Part shown: piece after piece, positions 16,050 to 25,321 of the stretch | Numbering within the stretch: position 1 is the first letter of the stretch | Layout: each line of letters begins with the position of its first letter | Notes under the pieces: model-generated | Told to the model about the DNA's origin: nothing | What the model saw: the letters and a program-made list of their open reading frames with translations, nothing else | Database searches by the model: none | Translations under genes and position numbers: made by a program | From: Georgenia sp. TF02-10 | GTDB taxonomy: Bacteria; Actinomycetota; Actinomycetes; Actinomycetales; Actinomycetaceae | Direction of reading: 5' to 3' | Assembly: GCF_022759505.1 (NCBI RefSeq) | Contig: NZ_CP094289.1 | Location: 992,001-1,056,000, forward strand | Length of the DNA: 64,000 nt

Positions 16050-17057
16050 CTAGGCGGCCGAGAAGAACCGCAGTATCAGGTCGAGCGTCGCCGCCGGCGC
16101 GGACTCGACGAGGTAGTGCCCCGCGCCCTCGACGGCGGCCAGCTCGACGTGGTCGGCGTGCTCCGCCGCGTCCGCGAGCAGGCCCCGCACGACGTCGGGC
16201 GAGAAGACTGGGTCCACCGTCCCGGCCAGCACGAGGGTCGGCGTGCGCAGCCGCCTGCCGCGGTAGGTGCCCCGGACGATCCGGCCGACCTCGGGCAGGA
16301 CGAGGCGGCGGAGCATCGCGGATTTCGCCCGGGCGCGGTCGGGCTGCCGGAGGGGAGCCAGGTACACCTCCGCCGTCGCGGCCACGGCCGCCGGGTCGAG
16401 GCCTGGGCCGGCGAGCATGTGCCGGATCACCCGCTGCTTGCCGCCGCCCGCCAGCGCCGGGCCGAGCCCGGGGACGGCGAGCGCCTCCTGGTGCCACAGG
16501 TGCCGGAAGCGGGGGAGCAGCCGGGCATCCATCCGGATGAAGAACGGCGGGACGCCGATCGCGACGTGCCGCTCGACCCGGTCGGGGTGCTCCCAGCACA
16601 GCGCGTACCCGGTGATCGAGCCCATGTCCGTGCTGGCGAGCAGCACGGTGCCGGCCCCGACGGCGTCGAGCAGGGCGACGGTGTCGGCGAGCAGCTGCTC
16701 CCGGGTGTATCCGCCCGCGGGGGCGTCGGTCCAGCCGCAGCCGCGCATGTCCGGGCAGATGACCCGGTAGTGCCGGGCGAGCCCGGGGATCACCGGGGCC
16801 CACTGCCACCAGTGCTTCGGGGAGCCGTGCAGGAGCAGCAGGGGCTGGCCCGACCCGGCCTCGGCGAGGTGCATCCGCAGCCCGGGGAGGTCCACGAACC
16901 GGTGCTCCACCTCGACGCCGGCGACGGCGGGCAGGTCGGTGAGGTCGGCGGGTGCTGTGCCTGCGCCGGGCGGGCCGTCGTGGGGTTCGGCACCTGCGCC
17001 GGTCGCGCCGTCGTGGGGTGCTGTGCCTGCGGTAGGCGTGCCGTCGTCGGGAACCAT
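16050..17057 (-). CDS. Alpha/beta hydrolase with an aspartate nucleophile (epoxide hydrolase/dehalogenase-like)
   Basis: A 335-residue alpha/beta hydrolase. The oxyanion motif is LLLLHGSPKHWWQW, the cap precedes RVICPDMRGCGWTDAPAGGYT, and the nucleophile elbow reads STDMGSITGY, placing Asp where serine hydrolases have Ser. Asp is used by epoxide hydrolases and haloacid/haloalkane dehalogenases. The acid is probably in LVLAGTVDPVFSPD and the base His in VEGAGHYLVESAPA. The first ~45 residues (TAGTAPHDGATGAGAEPHDG) come from three tandem 33-bp repeats and may be dispensable; the start could lie downstream of them. Divergent from a TetR regulator that probably controls it. Confidence 0.85.
   Translation of the reverse strand: MVPDDGTPTAGTAPHDGATGAGAEPHDGPPGAGTAPADLTDLPAVAGVEVEHRFVDLPGLRMHLAEAGSGQPLLLLHGSPKHWWQWAPVIPGLARHYRVICPDMRGCGWTDAPAGGYTREQLLADTVALLDAVGAGTVLLASTDMGSITGYALCWEHPDRVERHVAIGVPPFFIRMDARLLPRFRHLWHQEALAVPGLGPALAGGGKQRVIRHMLAGPGLDPAAVAATAEVYLAPLRQPDRARAKSAMLRRLVLPEVGRIVRGTYRGRRLRTPTLVLAGTVDPVFSPDVVRGLLADAAEHADHVELAAVEGAGHYLVESAPAATLDLILRFFSAA
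16951..17049. repeat. Three tandem 33-bp repeats
   Basis: Units at 16951–16983, 16984–17016 and 17017–17049 share the frame-preserving 33-bp length and the end CGCCGTCGTGG with a few substitutions. They encode an 11-residue repeat (GTAPHDGxxGA-like) at the N-terminus of the alpha/beta hydrolase. Confidence 0.8.
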
Positions 17058-17075
17058 GCCGCGACGGTACTACTT

Positions 17076-17104
17076 CTATAGTGATGTGGCACTAGGGATA
17101 TAGT
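17076..17104. promoter_or_regulatory. Operator and divergent promoters between hydrolase and tetR
   Basis: The 54-bp gap holds TAGTG (17079–17083) and CACTA (17090–17094) as a perfect inverted repeat, within a larger imperfect one (CTATA at 17076, TATAG at 17099). TATAGT at 17099–17104 is a good -10 for tetR and ends seven bases before its GTG, giving a leaderless mRNA. On the other strand TATAGA (17075–17080) is a possible -10 for the hydrolase. The operator therefore touches both promoters. Confidence 0.55.
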
Positions 17105-17111
17105 TACCGAC

Positions 17112-17669
17112 GTGACCCTGACGAAAGCCCGCGTCCTCGATGCCGCGATCGAGCTCCTCGGCACCGGCGGCCTCCGCGCCCTCACGCACGCCCGAGTCGA
17201 CGAGCAGGCGGACCTGCCGAGGGGGTCGACGTCGAACTACTTCCGCACCCGCCTCGCCCTCGTAACCGGCGTGGTTGACCGGATCGTCGAGCTCGAGCGG
17301 CCGCCCGTCGGCACCGCGTTCGCCCCGCCCGCGTCGCCGGAGGAGCTCGTCGACAGCCTGTGCGACCTCCTCGACCTCCTGACCGGCCCGCGCCGCACCC
17401 AGACCACGGCGCGCCTGGTCCTGTTCATGGAGGCGAGCCACGACCCCGCGCTCCGCGCGACGGTCTCGGCGCCCCGGGAGGCCATGATCGGTTCTGTCGT
17501 CGTCGCGATGGCCGCCCTCGGCGCCACCGAGCCGGTCACCGCAGCCGCGGCCGTCGTCGCCTGCTTCGAGGGGCTGCTGCTGCACCGCATCGCCCGACAC
17601 GACCCGAGCGACCCGCGGCCCGTGCTCGAGACCGTCGTGCGGGCCCGGCTCGGGCCGCCGGCGGGGTAG
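17112..17669 (+). CDS. TetR/AcrR-family transcriptional regulator
   Basis: A 185-residue regulator with an N-terminal TetR HTH (KARVLDAAIELLGTGGLRALTHARVDEQADLPRGSTSNYFRTRLAL) and an all-helical ligand domain. The motif GSTSNYF is the recognition-helix end typical of the family. It is divergent from the alpha/beta hydrolase, with a palindrome overlapping both likely promoters, so local repression with induction by the hydrolase substrate is the simplest model. The GTG start has no SD; TATAGT lies seven bases upstream, so the message is probably leaderless. Confidence 0.85.
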   Translation: MTLTKARVLDAAIELLGTGGLRALTHARVDEQADLPRGSTSNYFRTRLALVTGVVDRIVELERPPVGTAFAPPASPEELVDSLCDLLDLLTGPRRTQTTARLVLFMEASHDPALRATVSAPREAMIGSVVVAMAALGATEPVTAAAAVVACFEGLLLHRIARHDPSDPRPVLETVVRARLGPPAG

Positions 17670-17702
17670 CGCCCGGGCCCCGGCCCGGTCGAGCGACGGG
17701 CG

Positions 17703-18533
17703 TCAGCCACGGCCGGTGAAGCCCTCCATCGACCGGCTGATCCCCATGGCCCGGGCGAGGGCGTCCCACGCGGGCGGCGGCAGCAGCCCGCGCAGCGCCC
17801 GCGCCAGGTGCACCGACGGCGGGGCCACCACCTGCGCTCGGCCGGCGAGCATCGCCCGCCACGCCTGGTCCACCACCCGCTCCGGGGCCAGCGTCGGGCT
17901 CAGCCGCACCCCGCCGGCGCCAGCGAACATCCCGGTGTCGATGAAGGACGGCAGGGCGGTCGTCACCCGGAGGTGGGCGTGCCCCGCCTGGGCGAGCTCC
18001 ATCCGCAGGGTGTCCGACCAGCTGTACGTCGCCGCCTTCGACGCCGCGTACACCGACATCCGCGGGTTCGGCAGGAGCCCGGCCGCCGAGGCGACGTTGA
18101 GGATCCGCCGCGGCCGGTCCGGCACCAGCATCGCCGGCAGCAGCCGCGCGAGCAGCCGCATCGGTGCGAGCGTGTTGACCTCGAGCGTGCGGGCGGCGTC
18201 GTCCGGGTCGGTCTCCCAGAAGTAGGTGTTGCCGGTGATGGTCCCGGCGTTGTTCACGACGACGTCCGGCGGGCCGCCGGCGAGCACCTCGGCCGCGGCG
18301 GCGTCCAGCGCGGCGCTGTCGGCGAGGTCGACGACGGCGGTGCGCGCCGCCGTCGGGCCAGGGAGGTGGCCGCGCACCTCGGCGAGCGCCGCCGCGTCGC
18401 GGCCCCACAGCAGCACCTCGGCGGCGCCCTCGCGGGCGGCGCGCTCGGTGAACAGCCGGCCCAGGCCGCGGCTCGCCCCGGTGACCAGCACCCGGGCGCC
18501 GCGCACGGTCATCGGCACAGGCTCCTCCGTCAT
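17703..18533 (-). CDS. Short-chain dehydrogenase/reductase
   Basis: A 276-residue classical SDR. The cofactor motif is VTGASRGLGRLF (TGxxxGxG), the structural NNAG occurs as VVNNAGTI, and the catalytic Ser and YxxxK lie in NVASAAG and VYAASKAATYSW. It should reduce or oxidise a carbonyl or alcohol with NAD(P)(H); the substrate is unknown and actinobacterial members are often annotated only as SDR. The C-terminus is long. It ends 33 bp from the convergent tetR stop, and its start lies just behind the pmt stop on the same strand, so it may be co-transcribed with pmt. Confidence 0.85.
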   Translation of the reverse strand: MTEEPVPMTVRGARVLVTGASRGLGRLFTERAAREGAAEVLLWGRDAAALAEVRGHLPGPTAARTAVVDLADSAALDAAAAEVLAGGPPDVVVNNAGTITGNTYFWETDPDDAARTLEVNTLAPMRLLARLLPAMLVPDRPRRILNVASAAGLLPNPRMSVYAASKAATYSWSDTLRMELAQAGHAHLRVTTALPSFIDTGMFAGAGGVRLSPTLAPERVVDQAWRAMLAGRAQVVAPPSVHLARALRGLLPPPAWDALARAMGISRSMEGFTGRG

Positions 18534-18545
18534 CTGCCGCCCCGG

Positions 18546-20531
18546 TCAGATCCAGGACGGCAGCCACATGCGCCACCGCCAGGCGTCGTAGCTGATCGTC
18601 TCACCCGTCCACACCGGCCAGAAGAACGCCGCGGCGGCGAGCGCCGCGAGGACGACTGCGCCGAGCAGCCAGGCGCGCTTGCCGAGCCGGACGTCGCCGT
18701 CGTCGGAGACCAGGAACTGGGCCCGACCGCGCCAGCCGGGGCGGGCCGGGGGTGCCGCTTCGGCGGAGGCACCGGTCATCGCCGGCGAGACCTCGGCTCC
18801 GCCCTGCGGGGCCGCGCGACCATCGGCCGGCGGAACGTCCTCGCCGCCGGCGGCGTCGGAGCGGACATCCGTGCCGCCGCCACTGGGCGGGACCGCAGCT
18901 GCGGCCAAGTCGTCCGCCTGGCCGCGCGCCGTTGTCCGCGTTCCCTGCACCGGTGGCCGGACGACCCCCGCCGCCCAGCCGAGCACGAACGTCAGGCAGA
19001 GCACCACGTACGGCACGACCGCCACCGTGTAGAAGGTGAAGATCGTCCGGTGCGTGTAGCCCAGCCAGGGCAGGTACATCGCGGCGTACCCGGCCAGCAC
19101 CGCCCAGGCCCGCCAGTCCCGGCGGCGCACCGCGAGGTACACCAGCGCCAGCAGGGCCACCGCGGCGGCCCACCAGAGCACCGGGTTGCCCACGGACAGG
19201 ATCGCCTGGACGCACTTGTCCGCCCCGCACGCGCTGGGCGGCGGCGCGGGGTCGGGCCAGTAGAAGGAGGTCGGGCGCAGCTGCAGCAGCCAGCCGGCCG
19301 GGTTCGCCTGGTAGGGGTGGTCGGCGTCGAGGTTGTTGTGGAACTGCCACATCGTCAGGTGGTACTCCCACCAGGAGTTCAGCGCGTCGGGCAGCCAGTC
19401 GCGGGGCACCTCGTGCCCCGCCGCGCGCAGGTCCGACGCCCACTGTCGGCGGTAGGCGGCCGGGTGGGCGAACCACGAGGCCCAGGTCAGGACGTAGGTG
19501 AGCGCCGCCGTCGGGACGAGCGCGACGAAGGCCGGCAGCCCGCCGCGGAAGATGCCGCCGCCCACCCACAGCCGCGCCCCCACCGCCCGGCGGGCGGCGA
19601 GGTCCCAGCCCAGGACGAGCAGGCCGAAGACGGCGACGGCGTAGATCCCGGACCACTTCACCCCGCAGGCCAGGCCCAGGGCGACGCCGGCCGCGACCAG
19701 CCACCAGCGGGGACCGGTGCGCGGCCCCCACGGGTGGGGCGCGCCGGGGGCGCGGGCCGTGGCGGCGGCGCGGCGCGCCAGCACCGCGCGGGTGGCGGAG
19801 CGGTCGTGCAGCACGCACCAGAAGCCGACCAGCACCCAGAAGCTGAGGAAGACGTCCAGCAGCGCGGTGCGCGACTCGGTCAGGTGCACCCCGTCGACGG
19901 CGAGCAGCAGACCGGCGGTGGTGCCCAGCAGCGCCGAGCCGAACAACCGGGTGGCCACCCGGGCCAGCAGGAGCACCGACAGGGCGCCGACGACCGCCGC
20001 GGAGAACCGCCAGCCCAGCCCGTTGTCCGCCCCGAACAGGCGCAACCCGATGGCGATCATCCACTTGCCGACCGCCGGGTGGACGACGTAGTCGGCGGTG
20101 GTGGACAGGCCGGAGTCGTCCCCGGCGGCGAAGGCGGCGTCGCTGTCCTCGGCCCACTCGCCCTCGTAGCCCAGGGTGAGCAGGGAGTACGCCTGCTTGA
20201 CGTAGTAGGTCTCGTCGAAGACGAGGCGGCCGGGGTGGTTCAGCTGCACGAGCCGCAGGACCGCCGCGAGCACCGTCACCGCCAGCGGCCCGAGCCACCC
20301 CCATAGCCGGGCCGCCGGGTCGGGCCGGCCGGGCCGGGCGGGCAGGCCGAGGCGGGTGCGGAGCTCGGCCTCGGTGGGCGGCTGGTCGTTGGTGGCGGGC
20401 TCCTGGCGGGCACAGGTCCCTTCGCTGGCGGCGGGCTCCTCGCCGACGAAGACCTCATCGCCCGGGGCGCGCCCCTCGCCGGCGCCGGCCGGCTGCCGGT
20501 CGCCGGTGGGCGCGGACCGGGACGTGCTCAC
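18546..20531 (-). CDS. pmt: Dolichyl-phosphate-mannose–protein mannosyltransferase (protein O-mannosyltransferase)
   Basis: A 661-residue GT39-type membrane enzyme that transfers mannose from polyprenyl-phosphomannose to Ser/Thr of exported proteins. The first loop carries the conserved acidic pair in LVFDETYYVKQAYSLL, and further family motifs include VHPAVGKWMIAIGLRLFG, ALLDVFLSFW and GYTHRTIFTFYTVAVVPY. About ten helices are visible. A disordered acidic/Ala-rich N-terminus (~75 residues) and a Gly-rich insertion near residues 540–600 are extra. The GTG 20531 lies six bases after a -10 (TAGACT), so it is probably leaderless. Divergent from rsmI, as in Mycobacterium (Rv1002c/Rv1003). Confidence 0.92.
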   Translation of the reverse strand: MSTSRSAPTGDRQPAGAGEGRAPGDEVFVGEEPAASEGTCARQEPATNDQPPTEAELRTRLGLPARPGRPDPAARLWGWLGPLAVTVLAAVLRLVQLNHPGRLVFDETYYVKQAYSLLTLGYEGEWAEDSDAAFAAGDDSGLSTTADYVVHPAVGKWMIAIGLRLFGADNGLGWRFSAAVVGALSVLLLARVATRLFGSALLGTTAGLLLAVDGVHLTESRTALLDVFLSFWVLVGFWCVLHDRSATRAVLARRAAATARAPGAPHPWGPRTGPRWWLVAAGVALGLACGVKWSGIYAVAVFGLLVLGWDLAARRAVGARLWVGGGIFRGGLPAFVALVPTAALTYVLTWASWFAHPAAYRRQWASDLRAAGHEVPRDWLPDALNSWWEYHLTMWQFHNNLDADHPYQANPAGWLLQLRPTSFYWPDPAPPPSACGADKCVQAILSVGNPVLWWAAAVALLALVYLAVRRRDWRAWAVLAGYAAMYLPWLGYTHRTIFTFYTVAVVPYVVLCLTFVLGWAAGVVRPPVQGTRTTARGQADDLAAAAVPPSGGGTDVRSDAAGGEDVPPADGRAAPQGGAEVSPAMTGASAEAAPPARPGWRGRAQFLVSDDGDVRLGKRAWLLGAVVLAALAAAAFFWPVWTGETISYDAWRWRMWLPSWI

Positions 20532-20537
20532 CCGCGG

Positions 20538-20543
20538 AGTCTA
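20538..20543 (-). promoter_or_regulatory. -10 element of the leaderless pmt promoter
   Basis: TAGACT on the minus strand ends six bases before the GTG start at 20531, with no SD between. Spacing matches the leaderless promoters at metG, ksgA and mntA in this window. Confidence 0.5.
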
Positions 20544-20697
20544 GGTGGGCCACCTGGGCCGGTCGGGCTGCTGCCACGCTGCCCGGCTGGCCTGCAACCG
20601 GACGAGGCGGGCCGCTGCCCGCCGACTGACCGGCTTCTCGGGTCAACCGACCGGCTCTCGTCTGCTCGTGACCGCCGCACGACGGCAGCAGTGTGCA

Positions 20698-20787
20698 AGA
20701 AGTAACACAATCTCGGTCGGGGCAGCTGCCACAACGGCGGATTTCCGCCACGTCCGGTCACGGCCCACCCGAGTTTGTGTTACTTCT
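20698..20787. promoter_or_regulatory. Long inverted repeat in the pmt–rsmI intergenic region
   Basis: AGAAGTAACACAATCTCGG (20698–20716) is the reverse complement of CCGAGTTTGTGTTACTTCT (20769–20787) at 18 of 19 positions, separated by 52 bases. The arms are the only AT-rich sequence in the 309-bp gap. They could be two inverted binding sites for one regulator serving both genes, or a large RNA hairpin upstream of rsmI. The remainder of 20544–20840 shows no gene. Confidence 0.6.
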
Positions 20788-20840
20788 GGCGCAGGAGCGG
20801 CTCAGCCCACCCGCCGACCGCGTGGGGGAGACTGGCACTT

Positions 20841-21764
20841 GTGACCGAGGATGTGCAGCCTGCAGAACGAGGCGGGCAGCCGGGCGATGGTCCGCCAGCC
20901 GACGCCCAGCCCCAGGCTGGCCCTTCGCCGATGGTCCCGGGCGTCATCCTCCTCGCCGCCACCCCCATCGGGGACGTCGCCGACGCGCCACCCCGGCTGC
21001 GCACCGCCCTGGCCGAGGCCGACGTCGTGGCGGCCGAGGACACCCGGCGCCTCCGGGCCCTGGCCGCCCGCCTCGGCGTCACCGTCACCGGCCGCCTGGT
21101 CAGCCTGCACGAGCACAACGAGCAGACGCGGGCCCCGGAGATCGTCGACGCGGCGGCCGGCGGCGCCCGGGTCCTCGTCGTCTCCGACGCCGGCATGCCC
21201 TCGGTCTCCGATCCGGGGTACCGGCTGGTGCGGGCGGCCACCGCCGCCGGCGTCCGGGTGAGCGTGGTGCCCGGGCCGTCCGCGGTGCTCACCGCGCTGG
21301 CGATCTCCGGCCTGGCCACCGACCGGTTCTGCTTCGAGGGGTTCCTGCCCCGCCGACCCGGGGAGCGCAGCCGCGCGCTCGCTGCTCTCGCCGCCGAGCC
21401 GCGGACGATGATCTTCTTCGAGGCCCCCCACCGCCTCGCCGCCACGCTCACCGACATGGCGGCCACCTTCGGCCCGGACCGGCCGGCGGCGGTGTGCCGG
21501 GAGCTGACCAAGACCTACGAGGAGGTCCGCCGCGACGGTCTCGGCGCGCTCGCCACGTGGGCCGACGACGGCGTCCGGGGCGAGATCACCGTCGTCGTCG
21601 CTGGTGCGCCGGCCGTGGCGCCGAGCGTCGCCGATCACCTCGAGGAGGTGCTCGACCTCGTCGACGCCGGCGCCCGCCTCAAGGACGCCGCCGGGGACGT
21701 CGCCGCCCGGACCGGGCTGAGCAAGCGCGAGCTGTACCAGGCGGCGCTGGACCGGCGGGCCTAG
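20841..21764 (+). CDS. rsmI: 16S rRNA (cytidine(1402)-2'-O)-methyltransferase
   Basis: A 307-residue tetrapyrrole-methylase-fold enzyme that 2'-O-methylates C1402 in the ribosomal P site. Motifs in order: [82 protein letters not shown] and [13 protein letters not shown]. The GTG 20841 has GGGGGAG about 11 bases upstream; an ATG in front of [10 protein letters not shown] is an alternative giving a protein without the 30-residue hydrophilic N-terminus. The position opposite pmt matches conserved actinobacterial gene order. Confidence 0.93.
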   Translation: MTEDVQPAERGGQPGDGPPADAQPQAGPSPMVPGVILLAATPIGDVADAPPRLRTALAEADVVAAEDTRRLRALAARLGVTVTGRLVSLHEHNEQTRAPEIVDAAAGGARVLVVSDAGMPSVSDPGYRLVRAATAAGVRVSVVPGPSAVLTALAISGLATDRFCFEGFLPRRPGERSRALAALAAEPRTMIFFEAPHRLAATLTDMAATFGPDRPAAVCRELTKTYEEVRRDGLGALATWADDGVRGEITVVVAGAPAVAPSVADHLEEVLDLVDAGARLKDAAGDVAARTGLSKRELYQAALDRRA

Positions 21765-21803
21765 CTTCGGCCTGGCTGGCCCTAGCTCCGGCCGAGCCGA
21801 GGC

Positions 21804-22406
21804 CTAGCCGGCCCGGCCGGCCCCGGGGCTCACTGACTCGGCCAGCTCGACCCCGGCGGCGGACATCTCGGCGCGGGCCTGCGCGCCCAGCTCCGGGCTC
21901 ACCGGGATGGTGAGGTCGGTGAGGACCCGGGTTCGCAGGCCCAGGCGCTGGGCGTCCAGCGCGGTCTCCTTCACGCAGTGGGACTCCACCAGCCCGACGA
22001 CGTCGACGGCATCGATGCCCCGCTCGCGCAGGATGTTGGCGAGCGGGCGGCCGTCCTCGTCGACCCCCTCGAACCCGGAGTAGGCGGCCGCGTACTGGCC
22101 CTTCTTGACCGAGGCGTCGAAGGTCTGCCCGGCCAGCGCCGGGTGGAGCTCGGCCTCCGCGGTCCCGGCCACGCCGTGCGGGGGCCAGGAGTCGACGAAG
22201 TCGGGGGTGTCGGAGAAGTGGTCGCCCGGGTCGATGTGCCAGTCCTGGGTCGTCACCACCGCGGCGTAGTCCGAGCGGTGCTCGGCCGCGTAGCGGGCGG
22301 CCTTGCGGGCGACGGCGTCGGCACCGACGGTCGGCAGGGCGCCGCCCTCGCAAAAGGTGGGCTGGAGGTCCACGAGGAGCAGGGCACGGGTGCTCATGGG
22401 CAGCAT
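21804..22406 (-). CDS. pncA: Nicotinamidase / isochorismatase-family amidohydrolase
   Basis: About 200 residues with the PncA catalytic triad: Asp in LLLVDLQPTF, Lys in SVKKGQY and Cys in GLVESHCVKETALDA. The metal-binding region DWHIDPGDHFSDTPDF is also present. It should hydrolyse nicotinamide to nicotinate for NAD salvage; general isochorismatase-family activity cannot be excluded. Two starts are possible: ATG 22406 (GGAGG three bases upstream) or ATG 22397 (GGAGG twelve upstream); 22397 fits homologues slightly better. Convergent with rsmI (39 bp) and divergent from metG. Confidence 0.88.
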   Translation of the reverse strand: MLPMSTRALLLVDLQPTFCEGGALPTVGADAVARKAARYAAEHRSDYAAVVTTQDWHIDPGDHFSDTPDFVDSWPPHGVAGTAEAELHPALAGQTFDASVKKGQYAAAYSGFEGVDEDGRPLANILRERGIDAVDVVGLVESHCVKETALDAQRLGLRTRVLTDLTIPVSPELGAQARAEMSAAGVELAESVSPGAGRAG

Positions 22407-22567
22407 TGTCCTCCACTCGGCTGGCTCCTGGCGCCCTCGGTGCCATCCACGCCGCCGTCGCCGTCGACGCCGCCGTCGCCGCCGGCTCCGACGACCGGGG
22501 CCGGCCCGGCCGCCGGCACCCAGGCCCGGCCCGGCCGCCGCCCCCGGGCCCGCCCCGGAGCCGCAAC

Positions 22568-22573
22568 TAGGCT
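22568..22573 (+). promoter_or_regulatory. -10 element of the leaderless metG promoter
   Basis: TAGGCT ends six bases before the metG ATG at 22580 and no SD is present, so transcription should begin at or beside the start codon. The identical hexamer with a seven-base gap precedes ksgA. Confidence 0.6.
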
Positions 22574-22579
22574 AGCCGG

Positions 22580-24382
22580 ATGCGCATCCTCTCCGCCGTA
22601 GCCTGGCCGTACGCCAACGGGCCGCGGCACATCGGCCACGTCGCCGGCTTCGGCGTGCCCTCCGACGTCTTCTCCCGCTACATGCGGATGGCCGGGCACG
22701 AGGTCCTGATGGTCTCCGGCACCGACGAGCACGGCACCCCGATCCTCGTCGCCGCCGACGCCGCCGGCGTCAGCGCCAAGGAGCTCGCGGACCGGAACAA
22801 CCGGGTCATCGTCGAGGACCTCGCCGCCCTCGGGCTGAGCTACGACCTGTTCACCCGGACGACGACGCGCAACCACTACGCCGTCGTGCAGGAGATGTTC
22901 CGCACCGTCCGGGACAACGGGTACATGGTCGAGCGGACCACCGAGTCCGCGATCAGCCCCTCGACCGGACGCACCCTCCCCGACCGGTACATCGAGGGCA
23001 CCTGCCCGATCTGCGGCTACCCCGAGGCGCGCGGGGACCAGTGCGACAACTGCGGCAACCAGCTCGACCCCACCGACCTGATCGACCCGCGCAGCAAGAT
23101 CAACGGGGAGACCCCGGAGTTCGTCCAGACCACCCAGTACTTCCTGGACCTGCCCGCGCTCGCCGGCGCGCTGGGGGCATGGCTGGACGAGCGCGCGGCC
23201 GCGGGCACCTGGCGGCCCAACGTCATCAAGTTCTCCCAGCACATCCTCCAGGAGATCCGGCCGCGGGCGATGACCCGGGACATCGACTGGGGCATCCCGG
23301 TGCCCGGCTGGGAGGACCAGCCGACCAAGCGGCTGTACGTGTGGTTCGACGCCGTCGTCGGCTACCTGTCCGCCTCGATCGAGTGGGCCCGGCGCACCGG
23401 CGACGGCGAGGCGTGGCGGCGGTGGTGGAACGACGGCGAGGCGCTGTCCTACTACTTCATGGGCAAGGACAACATCGTCTTCCACTCCCAGATCTGGCCG
23501 GCCGAGCTGCTCGGGTACAACGGCCAGGGCGAGCGCGGCGGCCGGCCCGGCACCTACGGCACGCTGAACCTGCCCACCGAGGTCGTCTCCAGCGAGTTCC
23601 TCACCATGGAGGGCCGGCAGTTCTCCTCCTCGCGCGGCGTCGTCATCTACGTCCGGGACGTCCTGCAGCGCTACCAGCCCGACGCGCTGCGCTACTTCAT
23701 CTCCGCCGCCGGACCGGAGAACCAGGACGCCGACTTCACCTGGGCGGAGTTCGTCCGGCGCACCAACGGCGAGCTCGTCGCCGGGTGGGGCAACCTGGTC
23801 AACCGGACGGCGTCGATGATCGCCAAGACCTTTGGGCAGATCCCGGCCCCGGGCCCGCTCGAGGACCTCGACACCGCCCTGCTGGCGGCGGTCCGGGACG
23901 GGTTCGGCGCCGTCGGCGGGCTCATCGGCCAGCACCGCCAGCGGGCCGCCCTCGCCGAGGCGATGCGCCTGGTCGGCGAGGCCAACACCTACGTCACCCG
24001 CACCGAGCCGTTCAAGCTCAAGGCCCCCGAGCAGCGCGAGCGCCTGGCGACCGTCCTGCACACCCTCGCCCAGGCCGTCACCGACCTCAACGTCATGCTC
24101 AGCCCGTTCCTGCCGCACTCGGCCAACGCCGTCGACCGGGTCCTCGGTGGCCCCGGCCGGGTCGCGCCGCTGCCGCGGATCGAGGAGGTGGCCGACCTCG
24201 ACGGCGGCGACCCGTACCCGATCATCACCGGCAGCTACCACCACGGCGCGGGCGGCTACCCGGGGTGGGGGCCGCGGCCGGTCGCGCCGGGCACGCCGGT
24301 GGGCCGGCCGACGCCGGTGTTCACCAAGCTCGACGAGGACGTGGTCGAGTCCGAGCTCGCCCGGCTGCGCGGGGACGCCTGA
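22580..24382 (+). CDS. metG: Methionyl-tRNA synthetase
   Basis: A 600-residue class Ia synthetase that charges tRNA-Met. The HIGH motif appears as [13 protein letters not shown] (residues 14–25). The zinc knuckle has [20 protein letters not shown], and the KMSKS loop is the shortened form [17 protein letters not shown], a normal actinobacterial variant. The Met-pocket and catalytic segments [22 protein letters not shown] and [20 protein letters not shown] are intact. It ends with a helical anticodon-binding domain and lacks the C-terminal tRNA-binding domain of longer enzymes. Leaderless start after TAGGCT. tatD starts immediately after its stop, so the two form an operon. Confidence 0.97.
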   Translation: MRILSAVAWPYANGPRHIGHVAGFGVPSDVFSRYMRMAGHEVLMVSGTDEHGTPILVAADAAGVSAKELADRNNRVIVEDLAALGLSYDLFTRTTTRNHYAVVQEMFRTVRDNGYMVERTTESAISPSTGRTLPDRYIEGTCPICGYPEARGDQCDNCGNQLDPTDLIDPRSKINGETPEFVQTTQYFLDLPALAGALGAWLDERAAAGTWRPNVIKFSQHILQEIRPRAMTRDIDWGIPVPGWEDQPTKRLYVWFDAVVGYLSASIEWARRTGDGEAWRRWWNDGEALSYYFMGKDNIVFHSQIWPAELLGYNGQGERGGRPGTYGTLNLPTEVVSSEFLTMEGRQFSSSRGVVIYVRDVLQRYQPDALRYFISAAGPENQDADFTWAEFVRRTNGELVAGWGNLVNRTASMIAKTFGQIPAPGPLEDLDTALLAAVRDGFGAVGGLIGQHRQRAALAEAMRLVGEANTYVTRTEPFKLKAPEQRERLATVLHTLAQAVTDLNVMLSPFLPHSANAVDRVLGGPGRVAPLPRIEEVADLDGGDPYPIITGSYHHGAGGYPGWGPRPVAPGTPVGRPTPVFTKLDEDVVESELARLRGDA

Positions 24383-25321
24383 GTGGCGAAGCACCGCCGG
24401 CGCGGGTGGCCGGAGGCGCCGGAGCCGCTGCCGGGCACGGTCGTCGACAACCACACCCACCTGCCGGTCCTGGGCGACGACGGTGACCCCGCGGTGGACG
24501 ACGACGTCGCCCTGCCGCCCGGGGAGGCCCCGCTCACCACGGCGGAGCAGCTGACCCGCGCCGCCGCCGCCGGGGTGGCCCGGGTGCTCACCGTCGGGTG
24601 CGACGTCCCGAACCTGGCCGGCACGCTCGCCCTGGCCCGCGCCCACCCGCCGATCGCCGCGGCGCTGGGCATCCACCCCAACGAGGCCCCGCTGCACGGC
24701 GGGGTGCGCGAGGTCGGCCCGGACGGGCTGGAGCCGGCCGTGCGCCCGCACCACACGCTCTCCTTCGACGACGCCTTCGCCCGGGTCGCCGCGCTCGCTA
24801 GGGACGAGCGGGTGGTCGCGGTGGGGGAGAGCGGCCTGGACTACTACCGCACCGGCCCGCAGGGCAGGGTCCACCAGCGGGCCGCCTTCCGGGCCCACAT
24901 CGCCCTGGCCAAGGAGCTCGGCAAGCCGCTGCAGATCCACGACCGGGACGCCCACGCCGACGTCGTCGCCACCCTGCTGGCCGACGGCGCCCCGGAGCGG
25001 ACCGTCTTCCACTGCTTCTCCGGGGACGCCGAGCTCGCCGCGGTCCTGGCCGAGCACGGCTGGTACGCCTCCTTCGCCGGGCCGGTCACCTTCGGCGCGA
25101 ACGAGACCCTACGGGCCGCGCTGCGGGCGCTGCCGCCCGAGCTCGTGCTCGTCGAGACCGACGCGCCCTACCTCACCCCGGCGCCGTTCCGGGGCCACCC
25201 CAACGCCCCGTACGTCATGCCGCTGACCGTCCGGCGCATCGCCGCCGAGCTGGGCCGGGACGTCGCCGAGACCTGCGCGCTGCTGACCGCCACCACCGAC
25301 GCCGTCTACGGCACCTGGTAG
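24383..25321 (+). CDS. tatD: TatD-family metal-dependent hydrolase / deoxyribonuclease
   Basis: A 312-residue TIM-barrel metalloenzyme. Metal-site motifs are VDNHTHLP (HxH), VAVGESGLDYYRTG (Glu), LQIHDRDAH (His), TVFHCFSG (His) and LLVETDAPYLTPAPFRG-type sequence LVLVETDAPYLTP (Asp). The family includes 3'-exonucleases and TatD DNases; the exact substrate is not known here. The GTG at 24383 directly abuts the metG TGA, implying coupled translation. The N-terminal segment MAKHRRRGWPEAPEPLPG precedes the barrel, as in other actinobacteria. In the ancestral order an rpf gene follows; here a four-gene cassette intervenes. Confidence 0.93.
   Translation: MAKHRRRGWPEAPEPLPGTVVDNHTHLPVLGDDGDPAVDDDVALPPGEAPLTTAEQLTRAAAAGVARVLTVGCDVPNLAGTLALARAHPPIAAALGIHPNEAPLHGGVREVGPDGLEPAVRPHHTLSFDDAFARVAALARDERVVAVGESGLDYYRTGPQGRVHQRAAFRAHIALAKELGKPLQIHDRDAHADVVATLLADGAPERTVFHCFSGDAELAAVLAEHGWYASFAGPVTFGANETLRAALRALPPELVLVETDAPYLTPAPFRGHPNAPYVMPLTVRRIAAELGRDVAETCALLTATTDAVYGTW

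Noticed and set aside
22394-25057. Open minus-strand frame of 887 codons opposite metG and tatD
   Set aside because: Shadow frame; metG and tatD have all their motifs on the plus strand.
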